A DNA stretch of 64,000 bases, from NCBI RefSeq assembly GCF_003111605.1, contig NZ_MZGU01000004.1:124001-188000 (forward strand). Direction: 5' to 3'. The notes beneath the pieces were generated by a model. That model worked only from the letters and a program-made list of their open reading frames with translations, ran no database searches and had not been told where the DNA came from. The stretch is from Methanobrevibacter woesei. GTDB taxonomy: Archaea; Methanobacteriota; Methanobacteria; Methanobacteriales; Methanobacteriaceae. Positions 26,987-36,628 of the stretch are shown here, piece after piece; the stretch's first letter is position 1; every line of letters starts with the position of its first letter. The translations under genes and the position numbers were made by a program.

Positions 26987-27664
26987 TCATTGTTCTATTA
27001 TATTTTTAATATCAATGTCGGTTAATTCTTTTAAATTTTCATCTAAATGGATTTGTGCAGAATATTGTTCAGTTGCACGTTTTGCAAGAAGTTCTCCATT
27101 TTTATCTTTTTCACCGAGAACAATGATTTTTTCAGGATTTATTGAATCAATTTTCCTTTTAATATCATTATGAATATGTTCTATTTTCTTTTCAATTCCT
27201 TTCAAAGCAGCATCTGGAATTTTAGGATTTATTTCTTTCATATCCTCAATTACTAGTGGCATATCAGCAACTACAATATTGGATACATCAATTCCAAGCT
27301 TTTTTAAGGATTTTTTAAAATTGTTTTTTGGTGTAATGAATAAAATATTTGAAGTTAATTTGGATAAATCAAATTCTTCAACTTCTTGTTCAATGACTTT
27401 AAAGTTGGATAGCTGTTCATTAATACTTTCACGTGCATCAATTAAGAATTTAGTAAATGCTGTTGCATCTTCCTTGTCTAAATGATGATTAGGTAAACTT
27501 TTGTAAATGTATTCTTCTGCAGCTATTAGATTTTTTAATCCAGATTCAAAAAGCGCAACATCAATTTCGCCTTCTTCTGCTTCTTTTAGCTTAAATGAGT
27601 TTGTTGTTTTTTTAGTTGATTTTAAGATTATATTTTGCACTTGTTCATTTCTAAAATTGTTCAT
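26987..27664 (-). CDS. hypothetical methanogen protein (possibly DUF2100)
   Basis: 225-residue, acidic, soluble protein. Residues 30-100 look helical; the C-terminal half has Rossmann-like alternation (ILFITPKN, IVVADMP, KIIVLGEKDKNGELLAKRA), so a nucleotide-binding or Toprim-like fold is possible, but no diagnostic motif is visible. It may be the DUF2100 family (memory, uncertain). It starts 9 bases after the Lrp-type regulator ends, so the two are co-transcribed. Confidence 0.6.
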   Translation of the reverse strand: MNNFRNEQVQNIILKSTKKTTNSFKLKEAEEGEIDVALFESGLKNLIAAEEYIYKSLPNHHLDKEDATAFTKFLIDARESINEQLSNFKVIEQEVEEFDLSKLTSNILFITPKNNFKKSLKKLGIDVSNIVVADMPLVIEDMKEINPKIPDAALKGIEKKIEHIHNDIKRKIDSINPEKIIVLGEKDKNGELLAKRATEQYSAQIHLDENLKELTDIDIKNIIEQ

Positions 27665-27673
27665 GTCACCACA

Positions 27674-28150
27674 TTATAAAATATTTGAAGATCCCATGTC
27701 TTCTTTAATTACATCTAAAACAGTTTGAGTATAAGTTCTTTCTATAATCGGATCTTTTAGTAATTCTTTAATAAATGAGTTTAATTCATCAGTATCTTTG
27801 AATTTAGCTATTAAAAATGCATCATATTCTCCAGTAACATCATAAATTCCTACAACATTTTTATTAAAGAAAGTTTTTTCTTCCCAGTTTTTAAGTTTTC
27901 CACCTTTGACTCTAACTCCGATAATTGTTGTAAGAACATATCCGAGCTTTCTATGGTCGATTACAGGTGAAAATTTCTTAATTACTCCAGATTTAATCAT
28001 TTTGTCGATACGGTTGTGTACAGTACCTACAGAAACATCTAAACTACGAGATATTTGTCTGTAAGAGGTTCTAACATCTTCATTGATGATTTTCAAGATA
28101 TTAATATCTGTATCATCTAATTTTATTATGTCCTCTTTTTTCTTGACCAT
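27674..28150 (-). CDS. Lrp/AsnC-family transcriptional regulator
   Basis: 158 residues: N-terminal winged helix-turn-helix (LDDTDINILKIINEDVRTSY, then an ISRSLDVSVGTVHNRI recognition helix) and a C-terminal RAM domain with the GVYDVTGEYDAFLIAKF strand that binds amino-acid effectors. The first gene of a two-gene unit with the following hypothetical. The target is unknown. A basic MVKKKE opening is typical. Confidence 0.88.
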   Translation of the reverse strand: MVKKKEDIIKLDDTDINILKIINEDVRTSYRQISRSLDVSVGTVHNRIDKMIKSGVIKKFSPVIDHRKLGYVLTTIIGVRVKGGKLKNWEEKTFFNKNVVGIYDVTGEYDAFLIAKFKDTDELNSFIKELLKDPIIERTYTQTVLDVIKEDMGSSNIL

Positions 28151-28380
28151 TTTTATCTGCCCTCTAATTGTTTAATTCTCATTATTTTAATGTTTTTTAT
28201 GAACATTTAAATATTTTATTTTATAATTTAATTACTATTAAAAGTTTCCATTTTCTTTTAATTATTCAATACTTTAATTTATTTGTATATCATTCTTTAA
28301 TATTTTTCAAACTAATTGTGTATTCATTTGATTTTAATAAATGATAGTTATTATTCATATACAAAAGTTGGTCTTATGTA
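28151..28380. other. AT-rich gap between trm1 end and lrp promoter
   Basis: 230 bases holding the minus-strand promoter of the Lrp-type gene (TATA-like runs near 28195-28225) and the 3' untranslated end of neighbouring transcripts. No ORF, strong hairpin or RNA gene seen. Confidence 0.4.
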
Positions 28381-29565
28381 TTATGAACAATTTAAGCTTA
28401 TAATAATGGATTTTATTTTTTTGATTGGAGCATCTGTTTTAATAGCGAGGGGATTATAATGGCTTTTAATGGCAATAAATCCTTCTTTTTTCAATTGATC
28501 AAAAACTAAATCTAATTTTGGAGCACTAATTTTTAAGACTCTGCATAAATGGTGCATATCATAGAAAGTTATCGGAGCATTAGCTTCGCCATGGCAGCTA
28601 TTTAATAATTTAAGAAGCTCTTTTTTACTATTTAGTTTCTTATTTTCACTTTCTTTAATCATTTCTCCAATGAACTCTTCATCTTGGATTTTTCCAAGCC
28701 ATAAAGGTCCTGCATGGATTAATTTTTCACCGCATTCTGGACATGTGTCTTGTATTGAAGTTGCAAGCCCATTGTTTGTTTCCCTGTAAAGACAATGCTT
28801 ACAATGGCTTATATAACCGATATTGTTTAAAGATTCATCAGTTGCTTTAGAACCCTTTTTAACTTCAAGATACAATCTCATGTAATGTTCAGTACTGTGG
28901 GATAGCTTAACTTCAATATATTTTTTATATTTGGCTAAAGTTAATGCAACATACCCTGTAAGGATTCTAATTCCTGTTTCATGACAGTATTCGCTTTTAT
29001 ATGGTTTTGCATTGTATTTGCGGATACATGGTTCTTTGTAAGTTCCACATAATGCAGAAGTGTCAGTTGCGGTTACACAAAGAAGGGAATTTTTACGAGC
29101 ACAATATCCTGCAGCATCTAAAAAAGGAGATGGGGTTCCAAATGGGTCAATATCAATAACATCAAATTCTCCTCTATGTGAACGTAAAAAAGCACTAGCT
29201 TCATGGTTATAAATGTTAATATCTTGGAGGTTATTAAGTTCTACATTTATTTTTTCAAATTCATTTGCAGTTTCACTTATATCATTAATGGATATGGTGT
29301 CTGTTGAATCGATTTCATTTTTGTATCGTATTCCTCTAATCCCACTTCCACCAAACAAATCGCAAATAGCTATTGGGCGATTTTGTTCCTTTTGGAATGT
29401 TTGGAGAGCTAAAATAGAAATGTCTCTATTTAGTTCCATATGTGGGTTGTAAAATACAGGTGCATCAGATGAAACTTTGTCAAATTCAGGGAATTGAATT
29501 TTTGTTGTTCCTTCTGTTATTGTTACAAGATTATAATCGTTATGTGTTTTTTCAGTTTCACCCAT
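28381..29565 (-). CDS. trm1: tRNA (guanine-26 N2)-dimethyltransferase Trm1
   Basis: Makes N2,N2-dimethylguanosine at position 26 of tRNA. SAM motif CDLFGGSGIRGIRY near residue 69, catalytic DIDPFGTPSPFLDAA near 140, and a C-terminal zinc-binding pair (CKHC...CPECG, about 260-290) followed by the winged C-terminal domain. 394 residues is typical of archaeal Trm1. Monocistronic. Confidence 0.94.
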   Translation of the reverse strand: MGETEKTHNDYNLVTITEGTTKIQFPEFDKVSSDAPVFYNPHMELNRDISILALQTFQKEQNRPIAICDLFGGSGIRGIRYKNEIDSTDTISINDISETANEFEKINVELNNLQDINIYNHEASAFLRSHRGEFDVIDIDPFGTPSPFLDAAGYCARKNSLLCVTATDTSALCGTYKEPCIRKYNAKPYKSEYCHETGIRILTGYVALTLAKYKKYIEVKLSHSTEHYMRLYLEVKKGSKATDESLNNIGYISHCKHCLYRETNNGLATSIQDTCPECGEKLIHAGPLWLGKIQDEEFIGEMIKESENKKLNSKKELLKLLNSCHGEANAPITFYDMHHLCRVLKISAPKLDLVFDQLKKEGFIAIKSHYNPLAIKTDAPIKKIKSIIISLNCS

Positions 29566-29686
29566 TTTATCAACTTTGATATTTTATTTTCAATATTTAT
29601 GTATTGTTTTAAATATTATTAAGTTATAATATAAATATAGTTTAGAAAAGTTAGTTAATTATTTTTTTTATAATTTGGTGATAGTT

Positions 29687-30793
29687 ATGGCGGATATTAA
29701 GGTTCCTATTGCAAAACCAATTATTGGTGAAGAGGAAATTGAAAATGTTGTTGAAGTTTTAAAATCTGGTATGATTGCTCAAGGTCCTAAAGTAATGGAA
29801 TTTGAAGAAAAATTTGCTAATTGGATTGGAGCAAAATATGGTATCGCTACAAATTCTGGAACCTCTGCATTACATGTAGCTCTTTTAGCTTGTGGAATTG
29901 GTGAAGGAGATGAAGTTATTACAACTCCTTTTACATTTATAGCTAGTGGAAATGCGATTGTTTATACTGGTGCAACTCCTGTTTTTGCAGATATAGATTT
30001 AGATACTTATACTATTGATCCAGATAAAATTGAAGATCTTATCACTGATAAAACTAAAGCTATTTTACCAGTTCAACTTTATGGTCAAGCTGCAGATATG
30101 GATAAAATCAGGGAAATTGCAGAAAAACACGATTTAAAAATTATTGAAGATGCAGCTCAAGCACATGGGGCAGAATATAATGGTGAAAAAGTTGGAACTC
30201 TTGGAGATATGGCTTGCTTCAGTTTTTACCCTACAAAAAACATGACTACCAGTGAAGGTGGAATGATTACTACTGATGATGAAGAACTAGCTAAAAAAGC
30301 TCAAATGTTCAGAGCTCATGGAGCTAGTGAAAGATACCATCATGATGAAATCGGATATAACTTTAGAATGACTGATATTGCTGCAGCTATTGGTCTTGCT
30401 CAACTTAAAGTAATTGATGAATTTAATGATAAAAGAATAAGTAATGCAAACTATTTAAATGAACAATTAAAAGATGTTGAAGGAATTGTAACTCCTAAAT
30501 CTCCAGATAATTATAAACATGTCTATCATCAGTACACTATTCTTGTTGAAAAAGGAAACCGTGATGATTGGGTTGAATTTTTAACTAATAAAGGTATTGG
30601 AACAGGTATTCATTATCCAATTCCATTGTACAATCAACCTATTTATAAAAAATTAGGTATTGAAGGTGATTGCCCACTAGCTGAAAAAGCTGCAGACAAT
30701 GTAATTTCATTACCTGTACACCCTTCTTTAACAAAAGAGGATTTAGATTTAGTTGTTGATGCTGTAAAAGAAGCATCTGCTAAATTTTGCTAG
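29687..30793 (+). CDS. DegT/DnrJ/EryC1 sugar aminotransferase
   Basis: PLP-dependent aminotransferase acting on nucleotide-linked keto-sugars, for surface glycans. The cofactor Lys is in [15 protein letters not shown] near residue 185; also present are [13 protein letters not shown] near 55, the [13 protein letters not shown] region, and [11 protein letters not shown] (cofactor Asp). 368 residues. ATG 29687 follows GGTGATA; the in-frame TTG 29675 is less likely. Single gene followed by a terminator. Confidence 0.9.
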   Translation: MADIKVPIAKPIIGEEEIENVVEVLKSGMIAQGPKVMEFEEKFANWIGAKYGIATNSGTSALHVALLACGIGEGDEVITTPFTFIASGNAIVYTGATPVFADIDLDTYTIDPDKIEDLITDKTKAILPVQLYGQAADMDKIREIAEKHDLKIIEDAAQAHGAEYNGEKVGTLGDMACFSFYPTKNMTTSEGGMITTDDEELAKKAQMFRAHGASERYHHDEIGYNFRMTDIAAAIGLAQLKVIDEFNDKRISNANYLNEQLKDVEGIVTPKSPDNYKHVYHQYTILVEKGNRDDWVEFLTNKGIGTGIHYPIPLYNQPIYKKLGIEGDCPLAEKAADNVISLPVHPSLTKEDLDLVVDAVKEASAKFC

Positions 30794-30824
30794 TTTTTTA
30801 TAAACTAGTCTTTTTTCTTTTTTT
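30790..30824. terminator. hairpin terminator between convergent genes
   Basis: A 7-bp stem CTAGTTT (30790-30796) and AAACTAG (30802-30808) overlaps the aminotransferase stop and is followed by a T-rich run to about 30824. It probably ends the plus-strand transcript. Confidence 0.6.
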
Positions 30825-31128
30825 ATTTTAACATTTCATTTACTGTGTCTATTTTCACATTTAAGGTTCTGTTATCAAGGTCTCTTCTATCATCGACTTT
30901 AATAATAGTATAAACTCTGCCTACACCTATTTTGAAAACAGCTTCCTGTGCAGTAGCTATTGCATCATATAATTCTTTGAGATTATCTGCTTCTATTTGT
31001 GTTCCCATTCCTGTTAACTGGTAATTGAGACCTGAATCTTTAATAGCTTGAACTGCTGCGGTTACATAGTCTTTACATTCAGTATCTTTACTTCCAACAG
31101 GAACTATTGCAAAATCTGCGGTTATCAT
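30823..31128 (-). CDS. thiamine-binding protein, MTH1187/YkoF family
   Basis: 101-residue ferredoxin-like protein of the MTH1187/UPF0045 family, whose members bind thiamine or pyrimidine moieties; no catalytic role is known. Family features: ADFAIVPVGSKDTECKDYVTAAV opening, YQLTGMGTQIEA, and VGRVYTIIKVDDR. I choose ATG 31128, which has GGAAGTG upstream, over the GTG at 31137. Monocistronic and divergent from the PP-loop gene across about 50 bases. Confidence 0.85.
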   Translation of the reverse strand: MITADFAIVPVGSKDTECKDYVTAAVQAIKDSGLNYQLTGMGTQIEADNLKELYDAIATAQEAVFKIGVGRVYTIIKVDDRRDLDNRTLNVKIDTVNEMLK

Positions 31129-31180
31129 ATTTTTCACTTCCTATAAAATATATATTTATCTTAGTATAAAATTATTCACG

Positions 31181-32032
31181 ATGTCTGATTTAGATTTAAG
31201 TGAATTTAATGAAAACCTTTTTTTAAGGATTAATAATTTAATCAAGGAATATAATTTGATTTGTGAAGGTGAAACAGTAGCAGTTGCTTTATCTGGTGGT
31301 AAAGATAGTGTTTTAACTTTACATGCTCTTAAAAATTATCAGCAGTTTGTTGATTTTGATTTGATAGCTATTTCTGTTGATGAAGGTATTGCAGGTTACC
31401 GTCAGGATGGTGTTGATGCAGCTTCTGAAAATGCAGATAATTTAGGTATTAAATTAATTAAAAAATCATTTAAAAAAGAGGAAGGTTTTATTTTAGATGA
31501 TATTTATATGAATTTTAAAAGTGCATGTATTCCTTGTGGTGTTTTTAGACGAAATATATTAAATAAAACTGCTTATGAATTAGGGGCTTCTAAAATAGCT
31601 ACTGGTCATAATTTAGATGATGAAATTCAATCATTTTTAATGAGTTTTGCTCGTGGAGATCTAATTAAATTTTCTAAATATGGTCCTATGTTAGATGTGA
31701 TTCATCCCAAATTAGTTCCAAGAATTAAACCATTATGGAATACTCCTGAAAAAGAAGTTCTTTTATGGGCTCAAAAGAATAATGTTCCTTTTCATTCTGC
31801 GCCATGTCCTTATTCTAGCTTGTCATTAAGATCTAAAATTAAAGGATTTTTAAATGATTGTGAAAAAATGAATCCTGAAATAAAGTATAATGTAATGGAA
31901 TCATTTAATAAAATTTTAACTTTTGAAAGTAGTATTTCTCCAGTTCTAAATGAATGTGAAATATGTGGTGAACCTACTTCTTCTGATATTTGTAAAGCTT
32001 GTGAATTAAAAAAAGAGATTAATGAGGATTAA
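31181..32032 (+). CDS. PP-loop tRNA thiolation protein (TtuA/Ncs6-like, TIGR00269)
   Basis: ATP-pyrophosphatase probably adding sulfur to tRNA uridine. P-loop VALSGGKDSVL near residue 36; central CIPCG near 109 and GHNLDDEIQSFL follow; a C-terminal zinc finger CEIC...CKAC is at about 262-278. The N-terminal CxxC zinc finger usual in this family is missing and cannot be recovered, because the upstream frame is closed by a TAA. No strong ribosome-binding site; the transcript may be leaderless. 283 residues. Confidence 0.85.
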   Translation: MSDLDLSEFNENLFLRINNLIKEYNLICEGETVAVALSGGKDSVLTLHALKNYQQFVDFDLIAISVDEGIAGYRQDGVDAASENADNLGIKLIKKSFKKEEGFILDDIYMNFKSACIPCGVFRRNILNKTAYELGASKIATGHNLDDEIQSFLMSFARGDLIKFSKYGPMLDVIHPKLVPRIKPLWNTPEKEVLLWAQKNNVPFHSAPCPYSSLSLRSKIKGFLNDCEKMNPEIKYNVMESFNKILTFESSISPVLNECEICGEPTSSDICKACELKKEINED

Positions 32033-32967
32033 TTCCTCAATATAGCAAATATCATATATATTATAAATAGGGCTGTAAGGATAATTCCTTCTTTTTTGTT
32101 GTAGTCGGAGTCTAATTTTGCAAATATGAATGCAAGTATGGTCATACCTAACATTAATCCTAAATCAACAATCATTTCAGGACTTACCGGGATTGGTGTA
32201 ATCAATGAACTTAATCCCAAGATAAATAAAATGTTAAATATGTTGGATCCAACTATATTTCCAATAACAATTTGATTTTCTTTTCTTTTAAGTGCTGTAA
32301 GAGATGTAACAAGTTCTGGAAGTGAAGTACCTATAGCTACTATGGTTAATCCAACTAAGGTTTCACTCATTCCCATTGCCATAGCAATGGACGATGCACC
32401 TTCAACAACACATTCTCCACCAATAATAACTCCAATTAAACCTGCTACAATGTACAGTATGCTTCTACCTTTTCCAATAGTAGGTTTTTCAATATATTCT
32501 GCTTCTTTGGACTTTTTAGCAGTATATACAAGATATGAAACATATAAAATAATTAATATAAGTAAAATTAATCCTTCTAATCTTGTAATATCCCAGTTAA
32601 TTAAGATTAAGACAACAATAAGTGCGCTTACAAGTACTAAAAAGGGTAAATCCTGTTTAAGTAAATTTCTACCAATTTTAAGATTTTTTATTATTGCACA
32701 GACACCTACAATAAATAAAAGGTTGAATATGTTACTTCCAACAATATTACTTACAGCTATTGCATTATTTCCACTAAGAGCCGCTGTAATTGAAACTGCA
32801 GCTTCAGGAGCACTAGTACCAAATCCTACAACTGTTAAACCAATAATGATTGCAGGTATTTTTAAAATACGTGCAACATTACTAGCTCCATCTACAAAAT
32901 AGTCTGCACCTTTAATAAGGAGCACAAAACCAACTAGTAAAATTATGACTTCAATTATTAAATCCAT
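32029..32967 (-). CDS. calcium/sodium antiporter, CaCA family
   Basis: Ten-helix inner-membrane cation exchanger of the YrbG type. Two inverted alpha repeats are present: GFGTSAPEAAVS...NIVGSNIFN (first half) and AIGTSLPELVTS...NIVGSNIFN (second half), whose Glu and Asn bind the cation. 312 residues is normal. It overlaps the preceding CNNM-type gene by one base, so the pair is coupled. It shares 4 bases with the convergent PP-loop gene. Confidence 0.92.
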   Translation of the reverse strand: MDLIIEVIILLVGFVLLIKGADYFVDGASNVARILKIPAIIIGLTVVGFGTSAPEAAVSITAALSGNNAIAVSNIVGSNIFNLLFIVGVCAIIKNLKIGRNLLKQDLPFLVLVSALIVVLILINWDITRLEGLILLILIILYVSYLVYTAKKSKEAEYIEKPTIGKGRSILYIVAGLIGVIIGGECVVEGASSIAMAMGMSETLVGLTIVAIGTSLPELVTSLTALKRKENQIVIGNIVGSNIFNILFILGLSSLITPIPVSPEMIVDLGLMLGMTILAFIFAKLDSDYNKKEGIILTALFIIYMIFAILRN

Positions 32968-34307
32968 TAGTCTGTTTCTCCTTCTTCATTATTTTCATAT
33001 TTTGGTTTGTCGCCTAAATCAGTTACAAGTATCTTGTCAATTTGGTGACCATCCATGTCCATAATCTCAAAACAGAATCTGTCCCATTTAAAGGTTTCAC
33101 CGTCAGTAGGTATTTTACCACAATAACTTAAAATAAATCCAGCTATTGTTGTAAAGTTATCTTCTTTTTCATCTGGAAATTCGCCATCAAAGTCAAATAA
33201 TTCTTTAAATCTGTCAATTTGATATCTTCCATCAATTAACCAGGAATCATCATTTCTTTTAATAGCTATTGGGTCATCTGTTTCATCAATACCCGGGATA
33301 TCTCCAACAATGCCTTCAAGTAAGTCATTTAAAGTAATTAATCCAGTTAAACTTCCAAATTCATCTACAACTAAGGACATATGGACATATTCTTTGTTTT
33401 CTTTAAATTGTTTGACTAATTCTAATGCTTCTAAGTTTTCAGGAACAACTAATGGATCTTTAATGATATCTTCTATTTCTAAGTCTTCTTCTTTAAATAA
33501 AACAGAAAGAATATCTTTTGCTTGAACAACTCCAATGAAATCATCTAATTCTCCACTAGCTACCGGGAATATTGATCTTTTACTTTCAATAATCTTATTT
33601 TGGTTTTCTTCAGGAGTATCTTCCAAATCAATCCAGACGATTTCATTTCTTGGAGTCATAATCATATCTACTTTTTGATCATCAAGTTTGAATACTCTTT
33701 TAATAATGTCTTCTTCTTCTTTTTCAATAGTTCCTTCTACTCTACCTTCTTCAATCATCAATTCAATTTCTTCTTCTGTAATTGCATTATTTTCTTCATG
33801 ACTAATTCCCATTAATCTTAAAAGTCCATTTGTAGATTTACTTAAGATAACAACAAATGGTCCAGATGCTTTGGATAATAATTTCATCCATTTTGCAACT
33901 TTAACTGCAATATTTTCAGGATTGTTTAATGCAACTCTTTTTGGAACAAGTTCTCCAACAACTAAGGATAAGTAGGTAGTTATAATTACAACAACGATTG
34001 TACTTACAATTTCACTATACGGGATATATGGTGAAATAATTGCATTTAATGGATCAGATAATGTTGCTCCACCAAAAGCCCCTGTTAATATACCAATAAG
34101 TGTAATTCCAATCTGAATTGTAGATAAAAATTGATTAGGATTTTCCATCAAATCTATAGCGGTTTTTGCGTGTTTTTTCCCATCATTATACATTTTTTGA
34201 AGTTTACCTTTCCTTGAAGATACAACTGCCAATTCAGACATGGAAAATATACCGTTAACAACAATTAATACAACTATAATAACTATCGAGATTATCGTTT
34301 CATACAT
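32967..34307 (-). CDS. CNNM/CorC-type transporter (DUF21, CBS pair)
   Basis: 446-residue hemolysin-family protein: N-terminal DUF21 membrane domain with about four helices (to residue 150), CBS pair (about 215-340; the IVWIDLEDTP and VDEFGSLTGLITLNDLLE segments) and a C-terminal CorC_HlyC domain (about 355-430). Relatives export Mg2+ or Na+. Its coupling with a cation antiporter fits a divalent-cation or sodium homeostasis unit (inference). Acidic tail of no known function. Confidence 0.9.
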   Translation of the reverse strand: MYETIISIVIIVVLIVVNGIFSMSELAVVSSRKGKLQKMYNDGKKHAKTAIDLMENPNQFLSTIQIGITLIGILTGAFGGATLSDPLNAIISPYIPYSEIVSTIVVVIITTYLSLVVGELVPKRVALNNPENIAVKVAKWMKLLSKASGPFVVILSKSTNGLLRLMGISHEENNAITEEEIELMIEEGRVEGTIEKEEEDIIKRVFKLDDQKVDMIMTPRNEIVWIDLEDTPEENQNKIIESKRSIFPVASGELDDFIGVVQAKDILSVLFKEEDLEIEDIIKDPLVVPENLEALELVKQFKENKEYVHMSLVVDEFGSLTGLITLNDLLEGIVGDIPGIDETDDPIAIKRNDDSWLIDGRYQIDRFKELFDFDGEFPDEKEDNFTTIAGFILSYCGKIPTDGETFKWDRFCFEIMDMDGHQIDKILVTDLGDKPKYENNEEGETD

Positions 34308-34335
34308 TTCTAATCTTACCTAATTTAAAGTTTTA

Positions 34336-34548
34336 TTATAATTCACTAGCTAATTTAAAGCCAGTATTTCCATAGATTTCATCTTGCATTTCCTGAACTG
34401 CTTCTGATGCTTCTTCACGGGTTTCAACTTTTTTAAAGATTCTCCTTTCTTTAACTTTAATAGTTTTACCGCATGTGCATTTTCGAGTAGCTACTCCTTT
34501 TTTTGCATATAAAACTCTACCGCAGTCACAACGAAATATTAAATACAT
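34336..34548 (-). CDS. DUF1922 zinc-ribbon protein
   Basis: 70-residue protein: N-terminal four-Cys zinc ribbon (CDC near residue 7, CTC near 24) followed by a charged helix. This matches the DUF1922 family, whose Methanothermobacter member MTH1184 has a known structure but no known function. Small basic zinc ribbons like this often bind nucleic acid or polymerase. It lies 28 bases before the CNNM gene. Confidence 0.85.
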   Translation of the reverse strand: MYLIFRCDCGRVLYAKKGVATRKCTCGKTIKVKERRIFKKVETREEASEAVQEMQDEIYGNTGFKLASEL

Positions 34549-34652
34549 TTCAATCTACCATGAAACCTAATTTTTATTTGTATATTATATAATAATTAGT
34601 ATATAAAAACTTTTAGAATCAGTTTTTTATAATGCACTAATTTACTTAGTAT

Positions 34653-35825
34653 CTATCCACCAAATATTTTCATAAATAAAGGTATAAAAACTTGGGATGG
34701 AAGTATAATTAAAGTAGCTATGCTAACTGCTAAATTAGTACCAATAACAACAAGTAAAATTCTTATTATGTTGTTGTGCCATAAGTCACTTATTTTTTCA
34801 ACATTAGAAAGATTAGATATGTCTCTTTTTCTAATTTTCCTTAATTTTGCTTCAGTTAAACCAGAAAACCAACCTGCAGCTAATAATGGATGAATTATGG
34901 TTAATGGAGCCACAACACCTCCGACAATAGCTGAAATTAATTTAGAACCAGATAATATTGAACCTAGAAACCCCATTATCATACTAATGGCAATAAATTC
35001 AATAAGGTTATCACTAATGTTAATACCACTTATAAAAGCCAGAAAAAATATCACAACAAATAAGATTGGGATTAATGCTAAGATGATTTTAGCCCAAGGT
35101 ATGCTTTTTTTTTCGTTGGTAATAACTAATGATGAAAGTGGAGGTATGCCTTCTGGATTGTTTAGATGTGCTTCAATTCCAGGTTTATGGCCTGCACCAA
35201 CAACTGCAACTACTTTATCTTGTTTTATTCTTAAAATATTTCCTGCAAGATAAGCATCTCTTTCTTTTACAAGAACTTCATATGCTCCAGGGGAAACTTC
35301 TTTGAAATATCCCATAACTTCATCAATATTTTCTGGATTTTTAAGTTCTTCAATATCAAGTTCATCTGCTTCGTCATCATCTGAGAAAAAGGAAGTTACA
35401 AGACTTGTAAGAAATTTAAATTTTTCTTTAAAAGTCATTTTATTAAGTGCTCTTTGTAATGTAATATTGATGTCTCTATCAATCAATGCAATTGGGATTT
35501 TTAAATCTTCTGCAGCTTCAATAGCACCAATCATTTCTGATCCTGGTTTTACATCAAGTTCTGCACCAATTTTTGACTGGAAATGTCCAAGGATGGTACT
35601 TACAAGAAATACTCCAATTTTATTTTCTTTAATAATTTGAGTAATTGGGATGGTATCATCTTCTTCAATACCTGCCATTTCTTTTCTGAGTCTAGTGTAT
35701 CTACCTCTATCAAGTTCAATAGCTACTACATCTGGTTGTTTTTCGTAGATTGCATCTTTAACTTCTTCTACACTTTTTTCAGATACATGTGCAGTCCCAA
35801 TGATTGTTAAACATTCTCTATTCAT
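34653..35825 (-). CDS. TraB/PrgY-family membrane protein
   Basis: 390 residues. The soluble TraB domain (about 1-230) has the GTAHVSEKSVEEV opening and VVAIELDRGRY, plus VAVVGAGHKPGI near 210: the two conserved GxxH elements thought to make a metal- or protease-like site. The C-terminal 150 residues hold about four membrane helices. Relatives include PrgY, which counters peptide pheromones, and mitochondrial TRABD2. The archaeal role is unknown. Confidence 0.85.
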   Translation of the reverse strand: MNRECLTIIGTAHVSEKSVEEVKDAIYEKQPDVVAIELDRGRYTRLRKEMAGIEEDDTIPITQIIKENKIGVFLVSTILGHFQSKIGAELDVKPGSEMIGAIEAAEDLKIPIALIDRDINITLQRALNKMTFKEKFKFLTSLVTSFFSDDDEADELDIEELKNPENIDEVMGYFKEVSPGAYEVLVKERDAYLAGNILRIKQDKVVAVVGAGHKPGIEAHLNNPEGIPPLSSLVITNEKKSIPWAKIILALIPILFVVIFFLAFISGINISDNLIEFIAISMIMGFLGSILSGSKLISAIVGGVVAPLTIIHPLLAAGWFSGLTEAKLRKIRKRDISNLSNVEKISDLWHNNIIRILLVVIGTNLAVSIATLIILPSQVFIPLFMKIFGG

Positions 35826-35880
35826 TAAAAATACACTTCTTTTATTTTAAAATTTAATTAATAGTTATACTATGTAATGG

Positions 35881-36588
35881 CTATTTAAATACTTTTAACT
35901 TTCCATTTTTATAAATTGCTACATTATCACTAATGTTTTTCTGAACACAGTAGGTCACATCATCTTGGGAGTTTAATTTTTTAAGTTTACGCCCGGAATT
36001 ACAGTTATAAAATGCTTTTTTTACATTTTCATAGTCTCTACTGGCTAATATTGCAGCTTTTGCAAAATCACTAATCTCAAATTCTATAGAGTTATCTGTC
36101 AGTTCTTTTTCTATCCAGTAAATAATTTCTCCTGATGCTAAAAAGTCTTCAAGTGCGAAATTACCTTTATATCCTGCCATAACTACATCAATTTCATTTT
36201 CAGCTATTTCAATAGATTTTTTACCAACTGCCTCAGCATTAACTATTGATCCAACAAGAACTGTGGATTTCATATCTTTCAATATTCTAGTTCCATTGCT
36301 TGTTGTTAAAATAAGGGTGTCCTTTTTTTCTGGAGGTATTTTATAAGTTTCAATAGCTTTAGGTGAATTGCCAATATCAAAACCTTTAATTTTTATTCCT
36401 TCACGTTCACCCGCAAGTATTGCATTATATTCTTCACCTAGTTTAAAAGCTTCTTCTGGTGTAAAACATGGTATTATTTCTTTAAAATTATTTAATCCTA
36501 AAACTATGCTTGAACTTGCTCTTAATGCATCAACCATTATTGAAACGTCAGTAGTGGTTGTTTTTTCAAAGGATAATGTAATTTTCAT
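35881..36588 (-). CDS. comB: 2-phosphosulfolactate phosphatase
   Basis: Removes phosphate from 2-phosphosulfolactate in coenzyme M synthesis. Family landmarks: VDALRASSSIVLGL near residue 19, AGEREGIKIKGFDIGNSP near 60, and LTTSNGTRIL near 93. 235 residues is normal. The next pathway enzyme, ComC, is at 18.6 kb. Divergent from the hypothetical gene next to mmp7, with a 40-base gap. Confidence 0.93.
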   Translation of the reverse strand: MKITLSFEKTTTTDVSIMVDALRASSSIVLGLNNFKEIIPCFTPEEAFKLGEEYNAILAGEREGIKIKGFDIGNSPKAIETYKIPPEKKDTLILTTSNGTRILKDMKSTVLVGSIVNAEAVGKKSIEIAENEIDVVMAGYKGNFALEDFLASGEIIYWIEKELTDNSIEFEISDFAKAAILASRDYENVKKAFYNCNSGRKLKKLNSQDDVTYCVQKNISDNVAIYKNGKLKVFK

Positions 36589-36628
36589 ATTTAATAATTT
36601 TATATATTATTGTATTATATTATTTACT

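Noticed and set aside
32342-32902. 186-codon plus-strand frame opposite the cation antiporter
   Set aside because: Antisense to conserved antiporter repeats. Its Pro/Ile-rich translation follows from the antiporter codons.
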